Shown: positions 8,957-17,018 of the stretch, in pieces | Layout: each line of letters starts with the position of its first letter | Position numbering within the stretch: the stretch's first letter is position 1 | DNA from: Nocardiopsis dassonvillei_B | GTDB taxonomy: Bacteria > Actinomycetota > Actinomycetes > Streptosporangiales > Streptosporangiaceae | DNA: 64,000 nt | Direction of reading: 5' to 3' | NCBI RefSeq assembly: GCF_964273065.1 | Contig: NZ_OZ186815.1 | Span: 4,836,001 to 4,900,000 of the forward strand | Notes under the pieces: generated by a model | Databases searched by the model: none | Told to the model about the DNA's origin: nothing | Seen by the model: only the letters and a program-made list of their open reading frames with translations | Translations under genes and position numbers: made by a program

Positions 8957-9667
8957 GTGGCGTTCTCTGTGTGGGGTCTGGGGCTGGTCGCGTTGACCGC
9001 CCTGTACCTGGTGGCCGTCGAGCCCTGGTGGGGCAGGCGCGCCTATGCGGAGCTGGAGAGGACCCGCGACAGCGACCCGCGGGCGCTCACGCGGATGCTC
9101 GGCCAGGGCATCGCCGTGTGGTGGGGCCTCACGGGGGTCGCTCTGCTGGCGGTGCTGGTCTCCCCCGGGGTGGGCCCCGCCGAACTGGGACTGGTCCCGA
9201 TGGACGGGGGGTGGGACACCCTCGCCGGGGCCGTCGTGGGGATGACCATCGCGGTGGTCGCGGTCGCCCTGGCCGCCAGGAGGATCCCCGGCTTCCTCAT
9301 GCCCGGGCAGAAGGCGGTCTCCGCGCTGCTGCCGCGCACCGCCCGCGAGCGGTGGTGGGGCGCGGGCGCCTCGGTCACCGCCGGGATCTGCGAGGAGCTG
9401 GTCTACCGCGGCCTGTTCATCGCCGTCGGGGTGGGCCTGGGGCTGGACCCGGTGGTCGCCGCCGGGATCAGCCTGGGGATCTTCGTCCTCGGCCACCTGT
9501 ACCAGGGGCCGGTGGGACTGGTCTTCGTCACCCTGGTCGGTTTCGTGCTCACGAACGCGTACCTGGCCACCGGCAGCCTGTTCGTGCCGATCGTGCTGCA
9601 CATCCTGCTGGACCTGCGCTCCCTGGCGTTCGCCCCCCGGGCGCGCGAGGAGGTGGCCGCGCGATGA
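8957..9667 (+). CDS. CPBP family intramembrane glutamic endopeptidase (CAAX/Abi type)
   Basis: 236 residues with about seven hydrophobic segments. The CPBP active-site motif EExxxR appears as Glu146-Glu147-LVYRG, and the conserved histidines are in GHLYQG (His180) and VLHILLD (His215). Such proteins are membrane proteases related to eukaryotic Rce1; some act in bacteriocin immunity, but the substrate here is unknown. The GTG start has GAGGGAG upstream. It overlaps the PadR gene by 4 bp (ATGA), so the two are translationally coupled. Confidence 0.88.
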   Translation: MAFSVWGLGLVALTALYLVAVEPWWGRRAYAELERTRDSDPRALTRMLGQGIAVWWGLTGVALLAVLVSPGVGPAELGLVPMDGGWDTLAGAVVGMTIAVVAVALAARRIPGFLMPGQKAVSALLPRTARERWWGAGASVTAGICEELVYRGLFIAVGVGLGLDPVVAAGISLGIFVLGHLYQGPVGLVFVTLVGFVLTNAYLATGSLFVPIVLHILLDLRSLAFAPRAREEVAAR

Positions 9668-10002
9668 GGGCCGACCGCCGGTCGAGCTGGCTCAAAGGGG
9701 TTCTGGACCTGCTGGTCCTGGGTGCGCTGACCGAGGGCGAGAGCTACGGGTACGCGATCGCCAAACGGCTCGACGAGGCCGGGCTGGGCACCATCAAGGG
9801 CGGCACGCTCTACCCCGTGCTCAACCGCCTGGAGGAGGCCGGACTGGTCGAGGCCGAGTTCCGTGCCGCGGAGAAGGGCCCGGGGCGGCGCTACTACCGG
9901 CTGACCGGGGCCGGGCGCGCCGTCCTCGCCGAACAGACCGCGGCGTGGCTGGAGTTCGACGCAGCCGTCCGCACCGTGCTCGTCCCCGAGGAGGACCGAT
10001 GA
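9664..10002 (+). CDS. PadR family transcriptional regulator
   Basis: 112 residues: the compact PadR winged-helix domain with the signature SYGYAIAKRLDEAGLGTIKGGTLYPVLNRLEEAGLVEAEF, then a short C-terminal helix (EQTAAWLEFDAAVRTVL) for dimerisation. It overlaps the CPBP gene upstream and the DUF2812-like gene downstream, both through ATGA. PadR proteins typically repress their own operon until a ligand or membrane stress relieves them; the palindrome at 8892-8937 is the likely operator. Confidence 0.92.
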   Translation: MRADRRSSWLKGVLDLLVLGALTEGESYGYAIAKRLDEAGLGTIKGGTLYPVLNRLEEAGLVEAEFRAAEKGPGRRYYRLTGAGRAVLAEQTAAWLEFDAAVRTVLVPEEDR

Positions 10003-10736
10003 ACTACTTCGACGAACTGGCCGGGCGGCTGGCCGCGCTCGGCGTCGACCCCGAGCACTCGCGGGCGCTGCTGGAGGAGCTGTCCGCGCACACGGCGGAC
10101 GGCGGCACCGACCCCGAGGACGAGTTCGGCCCGGTCGACGAGTTCGCCGACTCGCTCGTCCCGCGGGAGGAGGGCGGGGTCGACGACGAGGAACTGCTGT
10201 GGACCGCCGACGCCTTCGAGGCGCCCGCGCGGCTCAACGGGTTCGGTGCCCAGGGCTGGGAGGTCGAGCGGGTGGACCGGCTGGGCCGGTTCGTCGGCCG
10301 CCGGGACCGCGAGGATCCGCAGACCTGGGAGTACCGCCAGGAGTTCTGCGCGGGCGGTGCCGACCGGGAGCGGCTGGCCGCCCGGCTGGCCCCCGACGGC
10401 TGGGAGCCGTGCGGGCACTGGTCGGTGCTGGCCTACTTCAAGCGCCCCCGGGCGGTCACCGCCGGGCCGGAGGCGGAACTGGACGACCTGCCCGCACCGG
10501 GTTCCCGGCGGGCCTTCTTCGGGGTGAGGGGGGTGCTGGTGATCGCGGTGTCCCTGGTCGTCGCGGCCGTCTCGCTGGGCTCGCTCGTGTACCGGGCGGC
10601 CGACGGATCGCCGGCCACCGGGGGGCCGGAGGAGTCGGCGGGCTTCCTGGTGGGTGCTCTCGTCGGTGCGGCCCTGGTCGTGGGCGCCATGTGGGTCGGG
10701 GCCCGGGTGGTCCGACTGGTGCGCGACCGGAACTGA
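9999..10736 (+). CDS. DUF2812-like membrane protein of a PadR operon
   Basis: 245 residues. The N-terminal 60 residues are acidic and helical. Residues about 65-150 (LLWTADAFEAPARLNGFGAQGWEVERVDRLGRF..., GWEPCGHWSVLAYFKR) resemble DUF2812, a domain of unknown function commonly encoded next to PadR regulators. Two membrane segments follow, near 172-195 and 213-237. The start ATG 9999 overlaps the PadR stop. It probably senses or buffers membrane state together with the PadR partner, an inference from synteny. Confidence 0.7.
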   Translation: MNYFDELAGRLAALGVDPEHSRALLEELSAHTADGGTDPEDEFGPVDEFADSLVPREEGGVDDEELLWTADAFEAPARLNGFGAQGWEVERVDRLGRFVGRRDREDPQTWEYRQEFCAGGADRERLAARLAPDGWEPCGHWSVLAYFKRPRAVTAGPEAELDDLPAPGSRRAFFGVRGVLVIAVSLVVAAVSLGSLVYRAADGSPATGGPEESAGFLVGALVGAALVVGAMWVGARVVRLVRDRN

Positions 10737-10827
10737 GGCGGCCCGGGAACGGTCACCCCCTGTCGTTCCCGGGGGCGGGTGGGTAGCCTCGGGTCCTTCC
10801 ACCGTCCCCGTTCGATGGGAGCCCCCG

Positions 10828-11610
10828 ATGGCCTCCGCCCCCCTGAACCGCAACCGGGCCTCCCTGCTGCACAAGGCCCGGTACGCCCTGCGCAACCCGG
10901 GGAGGGTGATGCCCTACCTGCGCCGTTCGGCCCGCGACCTGGGCCTGCGGCTGCGCCACCGCGACCACGTCTCCTACTACCGGGCGGTGATGGCCTCCGA
11001 CGCCGCCCGCGACCCCCGGGCAGCGGTGGGCAGCCGCAACGAGGAGCGGTGGCTGGAGCTGGGCCGGATGCAGTTCGACTACCTGGTCGGCCACGGGCTC
11101 CGCCCGGAGCACCGGCTGCTGGAGATCGGCTGCGGCAACCTGCGCGCCGGGTGGCGGTTCATCGACCACCTGGACACCGGCGGGTACTACGGGATCGACA
11201 TCTCCCCGGACATCCTCATCTCGGCAGGGGAGACGCTGGTCGCGAGGGGGTTGCAGTACAAGCTGCCGCACCTGGCCCTGGTCCGCGACCTGACCTTCGA
11301 CTTCCTGCCGGCCGGGCACTTCGACGTGGTGCACGCGCACAGCGTGTTCTCCCACTCGCCCCTGGAGGTCATCGACGAGTGCCTGGCGCACGTGGGGCGG
11401 GTGCTCGCCCCCGGCGGGTTCTTCGACTTCACGTTCGACCGCACCGAGGGCGCCGAGCACCATGTGCTGCGCGAGGACTTCTACTACCGCACCGGGACGC
11501 TCGTGGCCCTGGCGGAGGGGCACGGGCTGCGCGCCCGGTTCATGCAGGACTGGGAGGAGCTCCCGCACGGGCAGTCGAAGATCCGCGTCACAGCCCCAGA
11601 GCGGAGCTGA
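10828..11610 (+). CDS. Class I SAM-dependent methyltransferase
   Basis: 260 residues. Motif I LLEIGCGNLRAGWRFIDHL, the acidic GIDISPD loop and the post-II FDVVHAHSVFSHSPLEVIDECLAHVGRVLAPGGFFDFTF show a complete Rossmann methyltransferase domain (about 85-220). The N-terminal 70 residues are basic and helical. The substrate is not evident. The ATG has GGGAG 6 nt upstream. Its last 23 bp overlap the convergent BtuF-like gene on the other strand. Confidence 0.85.
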   Translation: MASAPLNRNRASLLHKARYALRNPGRVMPYLRRSARDLGLRLRHRDHVSYYRAVMASDAARDPRAAVGSRNEERWLELGRMQFDYLVGHGLRPEHRLLEIGCGNLRAGWRFIDHLDTGGYYGIDISPDILISAGETLVARGLQYKLPHLALVRDLTFDFLPAGHFDVVHAHSVFSHSPLEVIDECLAHVGRVLAPGGFFDFTFDRTEGAEHHVLREDFYYRTGTLVALAEGHGLRARFMQDWEELPHGQSKIRVTAPERS

Positions 11611-12325
11611 GGCGGGCCCGGGCACCGATCATCGCGGGGCCGTACCAGGTCAGGTCGCGGCCCGGGATGCACACCGACGGTACGGCGAACGCCTCCGGGC
11701 CGTCGCCGGGACCGAACGGGTAGGGCTCGTCGGGCAGGACCACCAGGTCGGCGCCGACGTCCCCGGGGGCGGCCCGCGGGTAGCGGCCCGGCAGCCCGGC
11801 CGGGGTGTTGACGGCGCCCAGCCGGGTCAGCACGTCGTGGGCGTAGGTGTCGGCGCCGACGAACATCCACGGGTCGCGCCAGACCGGGACGGCGACCCGG
11901 GGCCCCGCGGCGGGCGCGGGGGCCGACCACACCCGCCCGGCCTCGGCCAGCCAGCCCGGATCGGCCAGGCCGCAGGCGTCCAGCAGGCGGGCCAGGGAGG
12001 CCAGCGCCCCGGGGACGGTGCGGATGTCGGTCACCCACACGGGGACCCCGGCCTCGCGCAGCTCCCGGACGTGGCGTTCCCGGTTCTCCTCCCTGTTGGC
12101 GACGACCAGGTCCGGGGCCAGCTCGACGATCCGCCGCACGTGCGGGTTCTTGGTGCCGCGCAGGCGCTCGGCACCGGGGACCTCCGGGCACCAGGAGGTG
12201 GTGCCCACCAGGACGCCGGGTTCGGTGGCGGCCAGCGCCTCGGTCAGGGAGGGGACGAGGGACACCGCCCGGCGCACCCGCTCCGGCAGGGGGACCGGGT
12301 GCCCCAGGTCGTCGACGGGTTTCAG
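11588..12325 (-). CDS. BtuF-like metal/cobalamin-binding protein (helical-backbone receptor fold)
   Basis: About 245 residues. The start of the domain, RRAVSLVPSLTEALAATEPGVLVGTTSWCPEVP, and LAPDLVVANREENRERHVRELREAGVPVWV are typical of class III periplasmic binding proteins for vitamin B12 or iron chelates. It has no signal peptide, as in the cytoplasmic-looking actinobacterial branch. The best start is CTG 12325, with GGGAGG 5 nt upstream and a CTGA overlap with the stop codon of the gene before it; GTG further in would remove the conserved DDLGHPVPL. The function in B12 metabolism is uncertain because no transporter genes are adjacent. Confidence 0.72.
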   Translation of the reverse strand: MKPVDDLGHPVPLPERVRRAVSLVPSLTEALAATEPGVLVGTTSWCPEVPGAERLRGTKNPHVRRIVELAPDLVVANREENRERHVRELREAGVPVWVTDIRTVPGALASLARLLDACGLADPGWLAEAGRVWSAPAPAAGPRVAVPVWRDPWMFVGADTYAHDVLTRLGAVNTPAGLPGRYPRAAPGDVGADLVVLPDEPYPFGPGDGPEAFAVPSVCIPGRDLTWYGPAMIGARARLSSALGL

Positions 12326-12933
12326 GAGCGCCTCCCGGGGTGCTCGGCCGGCCTGCCGGTGCGGCGCCGGACCGGGGAGGGGCCCAGGGGCTTCTGCCCG
12401 GGGCCGCCGGCCCCGAGGGCGCCAGCCCCGAGGGCGCCGGACCCCGGGTGGGGCCGGAGGCGCTCGGCGTCCTGGGCGTGGTGGAACACGGAGCCGTGCA
12501 CCGGGGGTGATCCCTCGCCCCCGGGCTCGGCGTTCGCGGCCGCGCTCTCCCCGGGCATGGCCGCGTGCGCGCAGTCGTCGCGGCACTCTGAGCCCTCCCG
12601 GGAGACGATCCCCGCCGAGCCGAGCTCCTCGAAGGCCGCGGTGGGCCGCTCCGCGTCGGTGGGGCCGCCGTCGGAGCCCCGGGCGCTCAGGTGGGCGGCG
12701 AACTCGGCGTCCAGGCCCGGGACCGGCCAGGCCCGGGTCTGCTCCTCGTCGGCCTCGGGCAGGAGGCCGGGATCGTCGACACGGTCCTCCAGGCCGCCGA
12801 TGACGCAGTCCCCGACGCCGGCCCCGACGGTCTCGTCGAAGGTGTCGGTGCCCGGGGCGTCCCGGGCGCGCAGGCTCTCCAGGACCCCGCCGAGGACGTC
12901 CTCGGGGTCCAGGCCGGCGAAGGGGGTGCTCAT
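12322..12933 (-). CDS. DUF6891-like hypothetical protein
   Basis: 203 residues. The segment TDAERPTAAFEELGSAGIVSREGSECRDDCAHAAM followed by GSVFHHAQDAERL resembles the DUF6891 family of actinobacterial proteins (AF..L...GIVAR...C..C, then VF.H.QDTE). The last 50 residues (GALGAGALGAGGPGQ, then Arg/Pro-rich) do not look like the family and derive from a short GC-rich repeat, so the C-terminus may be frameshifted. It is upstream of the BtuF-like gene with a 4-bp overlap. The function is unknown. Confidence 0.6.
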   Translation of the reverse strand: MSTPFAGLDPEDVLGGVLESLRARDAPGTDTFDETVGAGVGDCVIGGLEDRVDDPGLLPEADEEQTRAWPVPGLDAEFAAHLSARGSDGGPTDAERPTAAFEELGSAGIVSREGSECRDDCAHAAMPGESAAANAEPGGEGSPPVHGSVFHHAQDAERLRPHPGSGALGAGALGAGGPGQKPLGPSPVRRRTGRPAEHPGRRS

Positions 12934-13320
12934 ATCCCGATTATGGCCCGGCCGTACGACGCCCGGCGTGGGAGGACCCGGTCGGCCGGTCCCGTTCAGG
13001 ACCGCTCAGGCGCAGGTCCGCTCTCCGCGGCCGGACGCTCCCCGGTGGCCCGGGGAACCACCACGGCGGGGCCGCAGCAGGGGCGGGGGCCGGCTCGGCG
13101 CCACCCGGCCCGGGCCGGCGCCGTACACGCCCGCCGCGGGGGTCTTCCCCGGAGCGTTCCGCACCGGTCCCGCGCGGCCTCCGGGCGCGGCCGCACCCCG
13201 GTGGTGGAGGCCTCGTCGCCGACCGGGTCCGGGGGCGGCACCACGGGGTGGCGCGACCATTCCGGACAAGCCGTGCAAATCGGAATCTACGTCGTAAGGG
13301 GCGGCCGGGGACGGGCCCGG
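12934..13320. other. Intergenic region without a recognised gene
   Basis: About 390 bp of very GC-rich sequence between the DUF6891-like gene (leaving leftwards) and the terminator of the small gene at 13368. Long frames exist in several directions but consist of Arg/Pro/Gly/Ala-rich translations with no family resemblance. I see no gene; the part near 12934 should contain the promoter of the leftward pair. Confidence 0.5.
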
Positions 13321-13363
13321 ACGACGGTGGGGCGGTGCCGAACCGGCACCGCCCCACCGTCGT
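13321..13363 (-). terminator. Long perfect hairpin terminator
   Basis: A perfect 20-bp stem (13321-13340 with 13344-13363) and a 3-nt loop, 4 bp beyond the stop of the leftward gene at 13368. It is one of the longest stems in the window and should block transcription from both sides. Confidence 0.8.
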
Positions 13364-13367
13364 GTGC

Positions 13368-13667
13368 TCAGGCCTCGGTCGCGCCCACCAGCCAGGCGAC
13401 CTTGTGCGCCGTGACCCCGAGGCAGCCGCTGCTGCCCAGGTAGACGCCGAACGAGGCGATGAAGGCGTAGTCGTGCTCCCGGCGCTCACAGATCACGTCC
13501 TCGACCGCGTAGGTGGACGCCGGGTTCCTCACCCGCAGACAGGGGCCGTGATCGTCCACCACGTCCGCGCGGACGTCGTAGCGGGACAGTTCGTCGGCGA
13601 GTTTGCCCAGGTGCCCGTGCTCCTCCGAGTCCGCGCGGGTCGCCTCTTCCTGTCTGGATCTTGCCAT
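13368..13667 (-). CDS. Small conserved-looking protein of unknown function
   Basis: 99 residues, MARSRQEEATRADSEEHGHL at the start and a C-terminus containing VYLGSSGCLGVTAHKVAWLVG. ATG 13667 is preceded by AAAGGA 10 nt upstream; codon use is normal and a strong terminator follows. The charged N-terminal helix and the middle segment (LRVRNPASTYAVEDVICERREHDYAFI) suggest a small alpha/beta protein. I do not recognise a family. It stands alone between its terminator and the nagA stop. Confidence 0.7.
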   Translation of the reverse strand: MARSRQEEATRADSEEHGHLGKLADELSRYDVRADVVDDHGPCLRVRNPASTYAVEDVICERREHDYAFIASFGVYLGSSGCLGVTAHKVAWLVGATEA

Positions 13668-13767
13668 GGCGATGGATCCTTTCACTTGGTGGAGACCGGA
13701 TCGGTGTTCCACCGCCATTGTCACCCAGCGTCAAATAACGACTACGAAACGTTGTGGCGACACGCCG

Positions 13768-14910
13768 TCACCCGACAGGCTCGCCCCGATAGAGCACCTC
13801 GGCGACCGAGAGGTCCTCGTCCAGCACCACCAGGTCGGCGGGCGCCCCCTCCTCGATCCGGCCCGCGCCCGCCAGCCCCAGTGCCGCCGCCGGGACCGAG
13901 GAGGCCGAGCGCACCGCCGCCGGGACGTCCACGCCCAGGCCCTCCACGGTGTTGCGCACCGCCTGGGGCAGCACGATCGTGCTGGAGGCGATCGCCCCCG
14001 TCTCCACCAGGCGCGCCTCGCCGGCGCTCACCCGCACCCGCAGGTCGCCCAGGGTGTACTCGCCGTCGCCCAGACCGGTCGCCGACATCGCGTCGGTCAC
14101 CAGGGCCACCCGCCCCGCCCCCGCCGCCGCGAAGACCAGCCGGGCCGCCCCCGGGTGGACGTGCACGTTGTCCACGATCAGCTCCACGGTCACCCGTTCG
14201 TCGCCCAGCAGCGCCGCGATCGGGCCCGGGTCGCGGTGGCTCAGCGGACGCATCGCGTTGTAGAGGTGGGTGGCCACCGTCGCGCCCGCGTCCACCGCGG
14301 CCAGCGTCGTCTCGTAGGACGCCTCGGTGTGCCCCACCGCCGCGACCACGCCCGAGGAGGCGGCCGCCCGGACCAGGTCCAGCGCGCCGGGCAGCTCCGG
14401 TGCCACGGTGATCATGCGGACGTGCCCCCGCCCGGCCTTCAGCCAGGAGTCGAACTCGGCGGTGTCGGGGTCGCGCAGCAGGTCCGGGTCGTGCGCACCG
14501 CACCTGGACCTGGCGATGAACGGCCCCTCCAGGTAGATCCCCGCCAGCTCGCCCGCGTCGCACAGCTCGGCCAGCGCCGCCACCTGGCGGACCGTGTCCT
14601 GCGGGGTCGCCGCCACCAGGCCGCCCACCATCGAGGTCACCCCGCGGGCGCGGTTGAACCGGACGGTCGCCAGGGCGCCCTCGGGGTCGGCGTCGGGGAA
14701 GGCGTGCCCCGCGCCGCCGTGCACGTGGACGTCGACCAGGCCCGGGACCACCCAGGCCCCGCCCAGGTCGCGCACCCGTCCGGCGGGGGCGTCGGCGGAG
14801 TCGGGCTCCAGGGCCGCGATCCGCCCTCCTTCGATCCGGACGCGGCCCAGGTGGACGCCGTCGGGGGTGACCACTCGCGCGCCGGTGAGCGTGACGGGGT
14901 CGTGCACCAT
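13768..14910 (-). CDS. nagA: N-acetylglucosamine-6-phosphate deacetylase
   Basis: 380 residues of the amidohydrolase superfamily. Metal-binding HVHGGAGH starts at His62, the substrate loop IYLEGPFIA is near 140, GHTEASYETT near 190, and the catalytic Asp is in LVTDAMSATG. It converts GlcNAc-6-phosphate to glucosamine-6-phosphate and acetate, recycling chitin and wall sugars. ATG 14910 has a GAGAGAG purine run about 9 nt upstream. A DasR regulator, which controls nag genes in streptomycetes, is encoded at 37976-38716, but I found no dre site directly upstream of nagA. Confidence 0.95.
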   Translation of the reverse strand: MVHDPVTLTGARVVTPDGVHLGRVRIEGGRIAALEPDSADAPAGRVRDLGGAWVVPGLVDVHVHGGAGHAFPDADPEGALATVRFNRARGVTSMVGGLVAATPQDTVRQVAALAELCDAGELAGIYLEGPFIARSRCGAHDPDLLRDPDTAEFDSWLKAGRGHVRMITVAPELPGALDLVRAAASSGVVAAVGHTEASYETTLAAVDAGATVATHLYNAMRPLSHRDPGPIAALLGDERVTVELIVDNVHVHPGAARLVFAAAGAGRVALVTDAMSATGLGDGEYTLGDLRVRVSAGEARLVETGAIASSTIVLPQAVRNTVEGLGVDVPAAVRSASSVPAAALGLAGAGRIEEGAPADLVVLDEDLSVAEVLYRGEPVG

Positions 14911-15127
14911 GTTCGTGACTCTCTCTCGCTTCGCACCCCGTGCGCAGGGCATGTGTGTCGCACATTACATTCGCGTGACCGGGCCTTCGGGAGTCGGGGC
15001 GTGCGCCCCCGCTCCGGCCCGCGCACCCCCTGCGGAGCTGGGGAATCCCGATCCTCGGGACGCCTGTCCGAAAGGTGGGCCGTCCGATCCGGGGCGGAAC
15101 GGGTCCCGGGCGGGTCGCCGGTACGCA

Positions 15128-15157
15128 TTGACGATAGCGGCCGCGCCGCCCCATGAT
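15128..15157 (+). promoter_or_regulatory. Promoter of the leader peptide (candidate)
   Basis: TTGACG (15128-15133) and CATGAT (15152-15157) with an 18-nt spacer place a start site at about 15163-15164, on the leader-peptide ATG, so the transcript could be leaderless. Confidence 0.45.
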
Positions 15158-15163
15158 GGAGGC

Positions 15164-15241
15164 ATGTCCGCCGGTGAGCTGCTTGTCCAGCGCCTGCATG
15201 TCGATCTCAGACAGCAGGCGAGCGCGCTCTGTCGTAGCTAG
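15164..15241 (+). CDS. Cysteine-containing leader peptide (putative sulfur-metabolism attenuator)
   Basis: A 25-residue ORF that includes RLHVDL at residues 10-15 and ends ALCRS. It matches the actinobacterial 'putative leader peptide' family (R-H-V/I-D-L ... ALCR) found upstream of sulfur-assimilation genes, where translation through the cysteine codon is thought to sense cysteinyl-tRNA. GGAGG lies only 1 nt from the ATG, so translation may be leaderless. Two adjacent hairpins follow at 15247-15285, then an FMN reductase gene. Confidence 0.75.
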   Translation: MSAGELLVQRLHVDLRQQASALCRS

Positions 15242-15246
15242 CGCCC

Positions 15247-15285
15247 AGCGGGGCCCGCGCCCCGCTCCACGGGTGTACCCCGTGG
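15247..15285 (+). promoter_or_regulatory. Paired hairpins after the leader peptide, possible attenuator
   Basis: AGCGGGGC/GCCCCGCT (15247-15254, 15259-15266) is directly followed by CCACGGG/CCCGTGG (15267-15273, 15279-15285). They start 5 bp past the leader stop codon, the place expected for a ribosome-controlled attenuator. No antiterminator was worked out by eye. Confidence 0.5.
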
Positions 15286-15550
15286 CCCGACCTTCGCAGA
15301 CACCGGACGCTCATCTTCTCCCAGTTCTGGGTCCCGGACCGTACAGCGGTCCGCGGGAGCACCCCTGCCAGACCCGACACACGACGCCCTGGACGACGAG
15401 GTCCGCGCACCGTGTCGGCACGAGGGACGACGGTCCTCTCCGGTGTCACCGAACCGCAATCCCCATCGTCGGGGAATCAGGTCCCGATCACCGCCCCGAC
15501 GGTTCCCCGGTCGATCCCGGCTCGCTCTGACCGAACCCAGGAGTTCTCGC
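15286..15550 (+). other. Untranslated stretch between leader and FMN reductase
   Basis: No gene seen. The span has short complementary segments (for example CCCC.TCG.GGGG near 15460-15475) and ends with AGGAG 6 nt before the ATG of the reductase. It would form a long 5' leader if transcription starts at the leader peptide. Confidence 0.4.
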
Positions 15551-16066
15551 ATGACCCGCTTCACCGTGCTCGTCGCCGCCCCCCGCTCCCACGCCTCCGT
15601 CCGCTCCACCGCACTGGCCGCCGCCGCTGAGGTCGCCTCCCGCGCCGGCGTCTCCGCGGCCCCCGAGGTCATCGACCTCGGCGCGCTGGGCGCGGAACTG
15701 CTCGCCGACTCCTCCGCCGCCGTCGACGCCGCGCTGGAGACGGTGCGCGAGAGCGATGTCCTGCTGGTCGCCTCCCCGCAGGCGCACGGCACCTACACCG
15801 GCCTGCTCAAGGTGTTCCTCGACCGCCTGCCCGAGCTGGGGCTCGGCCACACCGTCGCGGTGCCCCTGGCCGTGGTGGAGGACCTGCGCAACAGCCGCGG
15901 CATCGAGGAGGACCTGCGGATCCTCCTGGCCGACCTGGGCGCCTGGGTCGCCGAGCCCGGCCTGGTCCTGGCCGAGGACGAGACGGACCGCCCCGAGAGC
16001 GTCCTGCGCGCCTGGGCCGACGTGGCCGCCCCGGGGCTGCGCCGGGCCGTCTCCGTCGCGGTCTGA
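15551..16066 (+). CDS. NADPH-dependent FMN reductase (SsuE/MsuE-like)
   Basis: 171 residues with a flavodoxin-like fold: the N-terminal VLVAAPRSHASVRSTALA loop binds FMN phosphate, and SPQAHGTYTGLLKVFLDRLP is the signature of the NADPH-dependent FMN reductase family. SsuE-type enzymes supply reduced flavin to monooxygenases that release sulfite from organosulfonates. The upstream cysteine leader peptide supports a role in sulfur supply, though no monooxygenase is next to it. The ATG has AGGAG 6 nt upstream. Confidence 0.88.
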   Translation: MTRFTVLVAAPRSHASVRSTALAAAAEVASRAGVSAAPEVIDLGALGAELLADSSAAVDAALETVRESDVLLVASPQAHGTYTGLLKVFLDRLPELGLGHTVAVPLAVVEDLRNSRGIEEDLRILLADLGAWVAEPGLVLAEDETDRPESVLRAWADVAAPGLRRAVSVAV

Positions 16067-16076
16067 CCTCCGCGGG

Positions 16077-16104
16077 CCGCCGGGCCCCGAGCGGGGCCCG
16101 GCGG
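16077..16104. terminator. Bidirectional terminator between convergent genes
   Basis: A 13-bp perfect inverted repeat (16077-16089 with 16092-16104) and a 2-nt centre, located between the rightward FMN reductase gene and the leftward DMT transporter gene. Confidence 0.75.
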
Positions 16105-16118
16105 TGCCGTGCCGCCCC

Positions 16119-17018
16119 TCAGGACAGGGCGGCGGCGCGCTTTCGGCTGGTGTCGGCCTCGGCCCGCGCCACGTTGCCGCGCACCAGCACGACCACGACC
16201 AGGGTCAGGGCGAACCCGCCCAGCCGCAGGCCCAGCAGGGCGGGGTCGTCGGGCAGGCTCTCCCCGAACAGCAGGGTGCCCGCCACGACCATGAACACGT
16301 TGCCGACCACGTTGGACACCGGTGCGGTGATCGAGGCGCGGGCCCGCTGCATGGAGGTCTGGAACAGCACGATCCCCACCGCCCAGCCCAGGGCGTAGAG
16401 GTAGGGGAACGGGGAGAGCAGTGCGGGGACGACAGCGTTCCACAGGCCGTGGTCGCTGAGCAGCCCGCCCAGGCCCTTGCCCTGGAGTCCGGCGCTGCCC
16501 TGGGCCAGGCCCGCGGCCGCCCCCATCGCGGCGGCCGACACGTACCGGCCCCGGCCGCCGACGAACGCCATCACGGCGACGCAGGCCACGACGGTGGCCA
16601 CGCTGACGCCGACCAGCAGCGGGGTGTCCGCGGTGGTGCCGGTCTCGCCGCCGTCGGCGGTGGACAGGCCCAGCAGCCCCAGTGCCACCGGCATCAGGCC
16701 CAGGGCGACGTACTCGCCGCGGGTGATGCGCTCGCCGAGCACGAGGGTCATGACGAGCAGGCCGCAGGCCACCCCGGCCGCGAAGGCGGGCTGGACGACC
16801 GACACCGGGGCCAGGCCCAGGGACACGATGAGGCCGACGCTGCCCAGCGCGGCGAACACGCACCCGAGCACCCAGCGGGGGTTGCCCAGCAGGACGCGGG
16901 CCAGGTGCAGGGGGCGGTTGATGGAGATCGACTCCGAACCGTGCAGCGCCCGCTGCTCCACGGTCAGGCCCACGGTGTAGACCACGGCGGCCAGCAGGGC
17001 GACCACGAGTCCGATCAC
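16119..17018 (-). CDS. DMT superfamily (EamA-like) transporter
   Basis: 299 residues with nine to ten hydrophobic segments in two EamA-like halves (about 1-145 and 150-290). It starts MIGLVVALLAAVVYTVGLTVEQRAL and includes the family turn PVSVVQPAFAAG. It resembles the NIPA/Mg-transport-like branch of the drug/metabolite transporter superfamily; the substrate is unknown. The C-terminus is short and basic. The gene is divergent from the glycan cluster that begins at 17293. Confidence 0.8.
   Translation of the reverse strand: MIGLVVALLAAVVYTVGLTVEQRALHGSESISINRPLHLARVLLGNPRWVLGCVFAALGSVGLIVSLGLAPVSVVQPAFAAGVACGLLVMTLVLGERITRGEYVALGLMPVALGLLGLSTADGGETGTTADTPLLVGVSVATVVACVAVMAFVGGRGRYVSAAAMGAAAGLAQGSAGLQGKGLGGLLSDHGLWNAVVPALLSPFPYLYALGWAVGIVLFQTSMQRARASITAPVSNVVGNVFMVVAGTLLFGESLPDDPALLGLRLGGFALTLVVVVLVRGNVARAEADTSRKRAAALS

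Noticed and set aside
12941..13489. Minus-strand frame of 182 codons between the DUF6891-like gene and the small gene
   Set aside because: Pro/Arg-rich, runs through the perfect hairpin at 13321-13363; no homology recognised.
14911..15127. DasR operator upstream of nagA
   Set aside because: No sequence close to the dre consensus between nagA and the leader peptide by eye; DasR control of this nagA is not supported here.
15473..15504. SigR-type promoter before the FMN reductase
   Set aside because: GGAAT is present, but the next GTT is 24 nt away, outside the 18-19 nt spacing.
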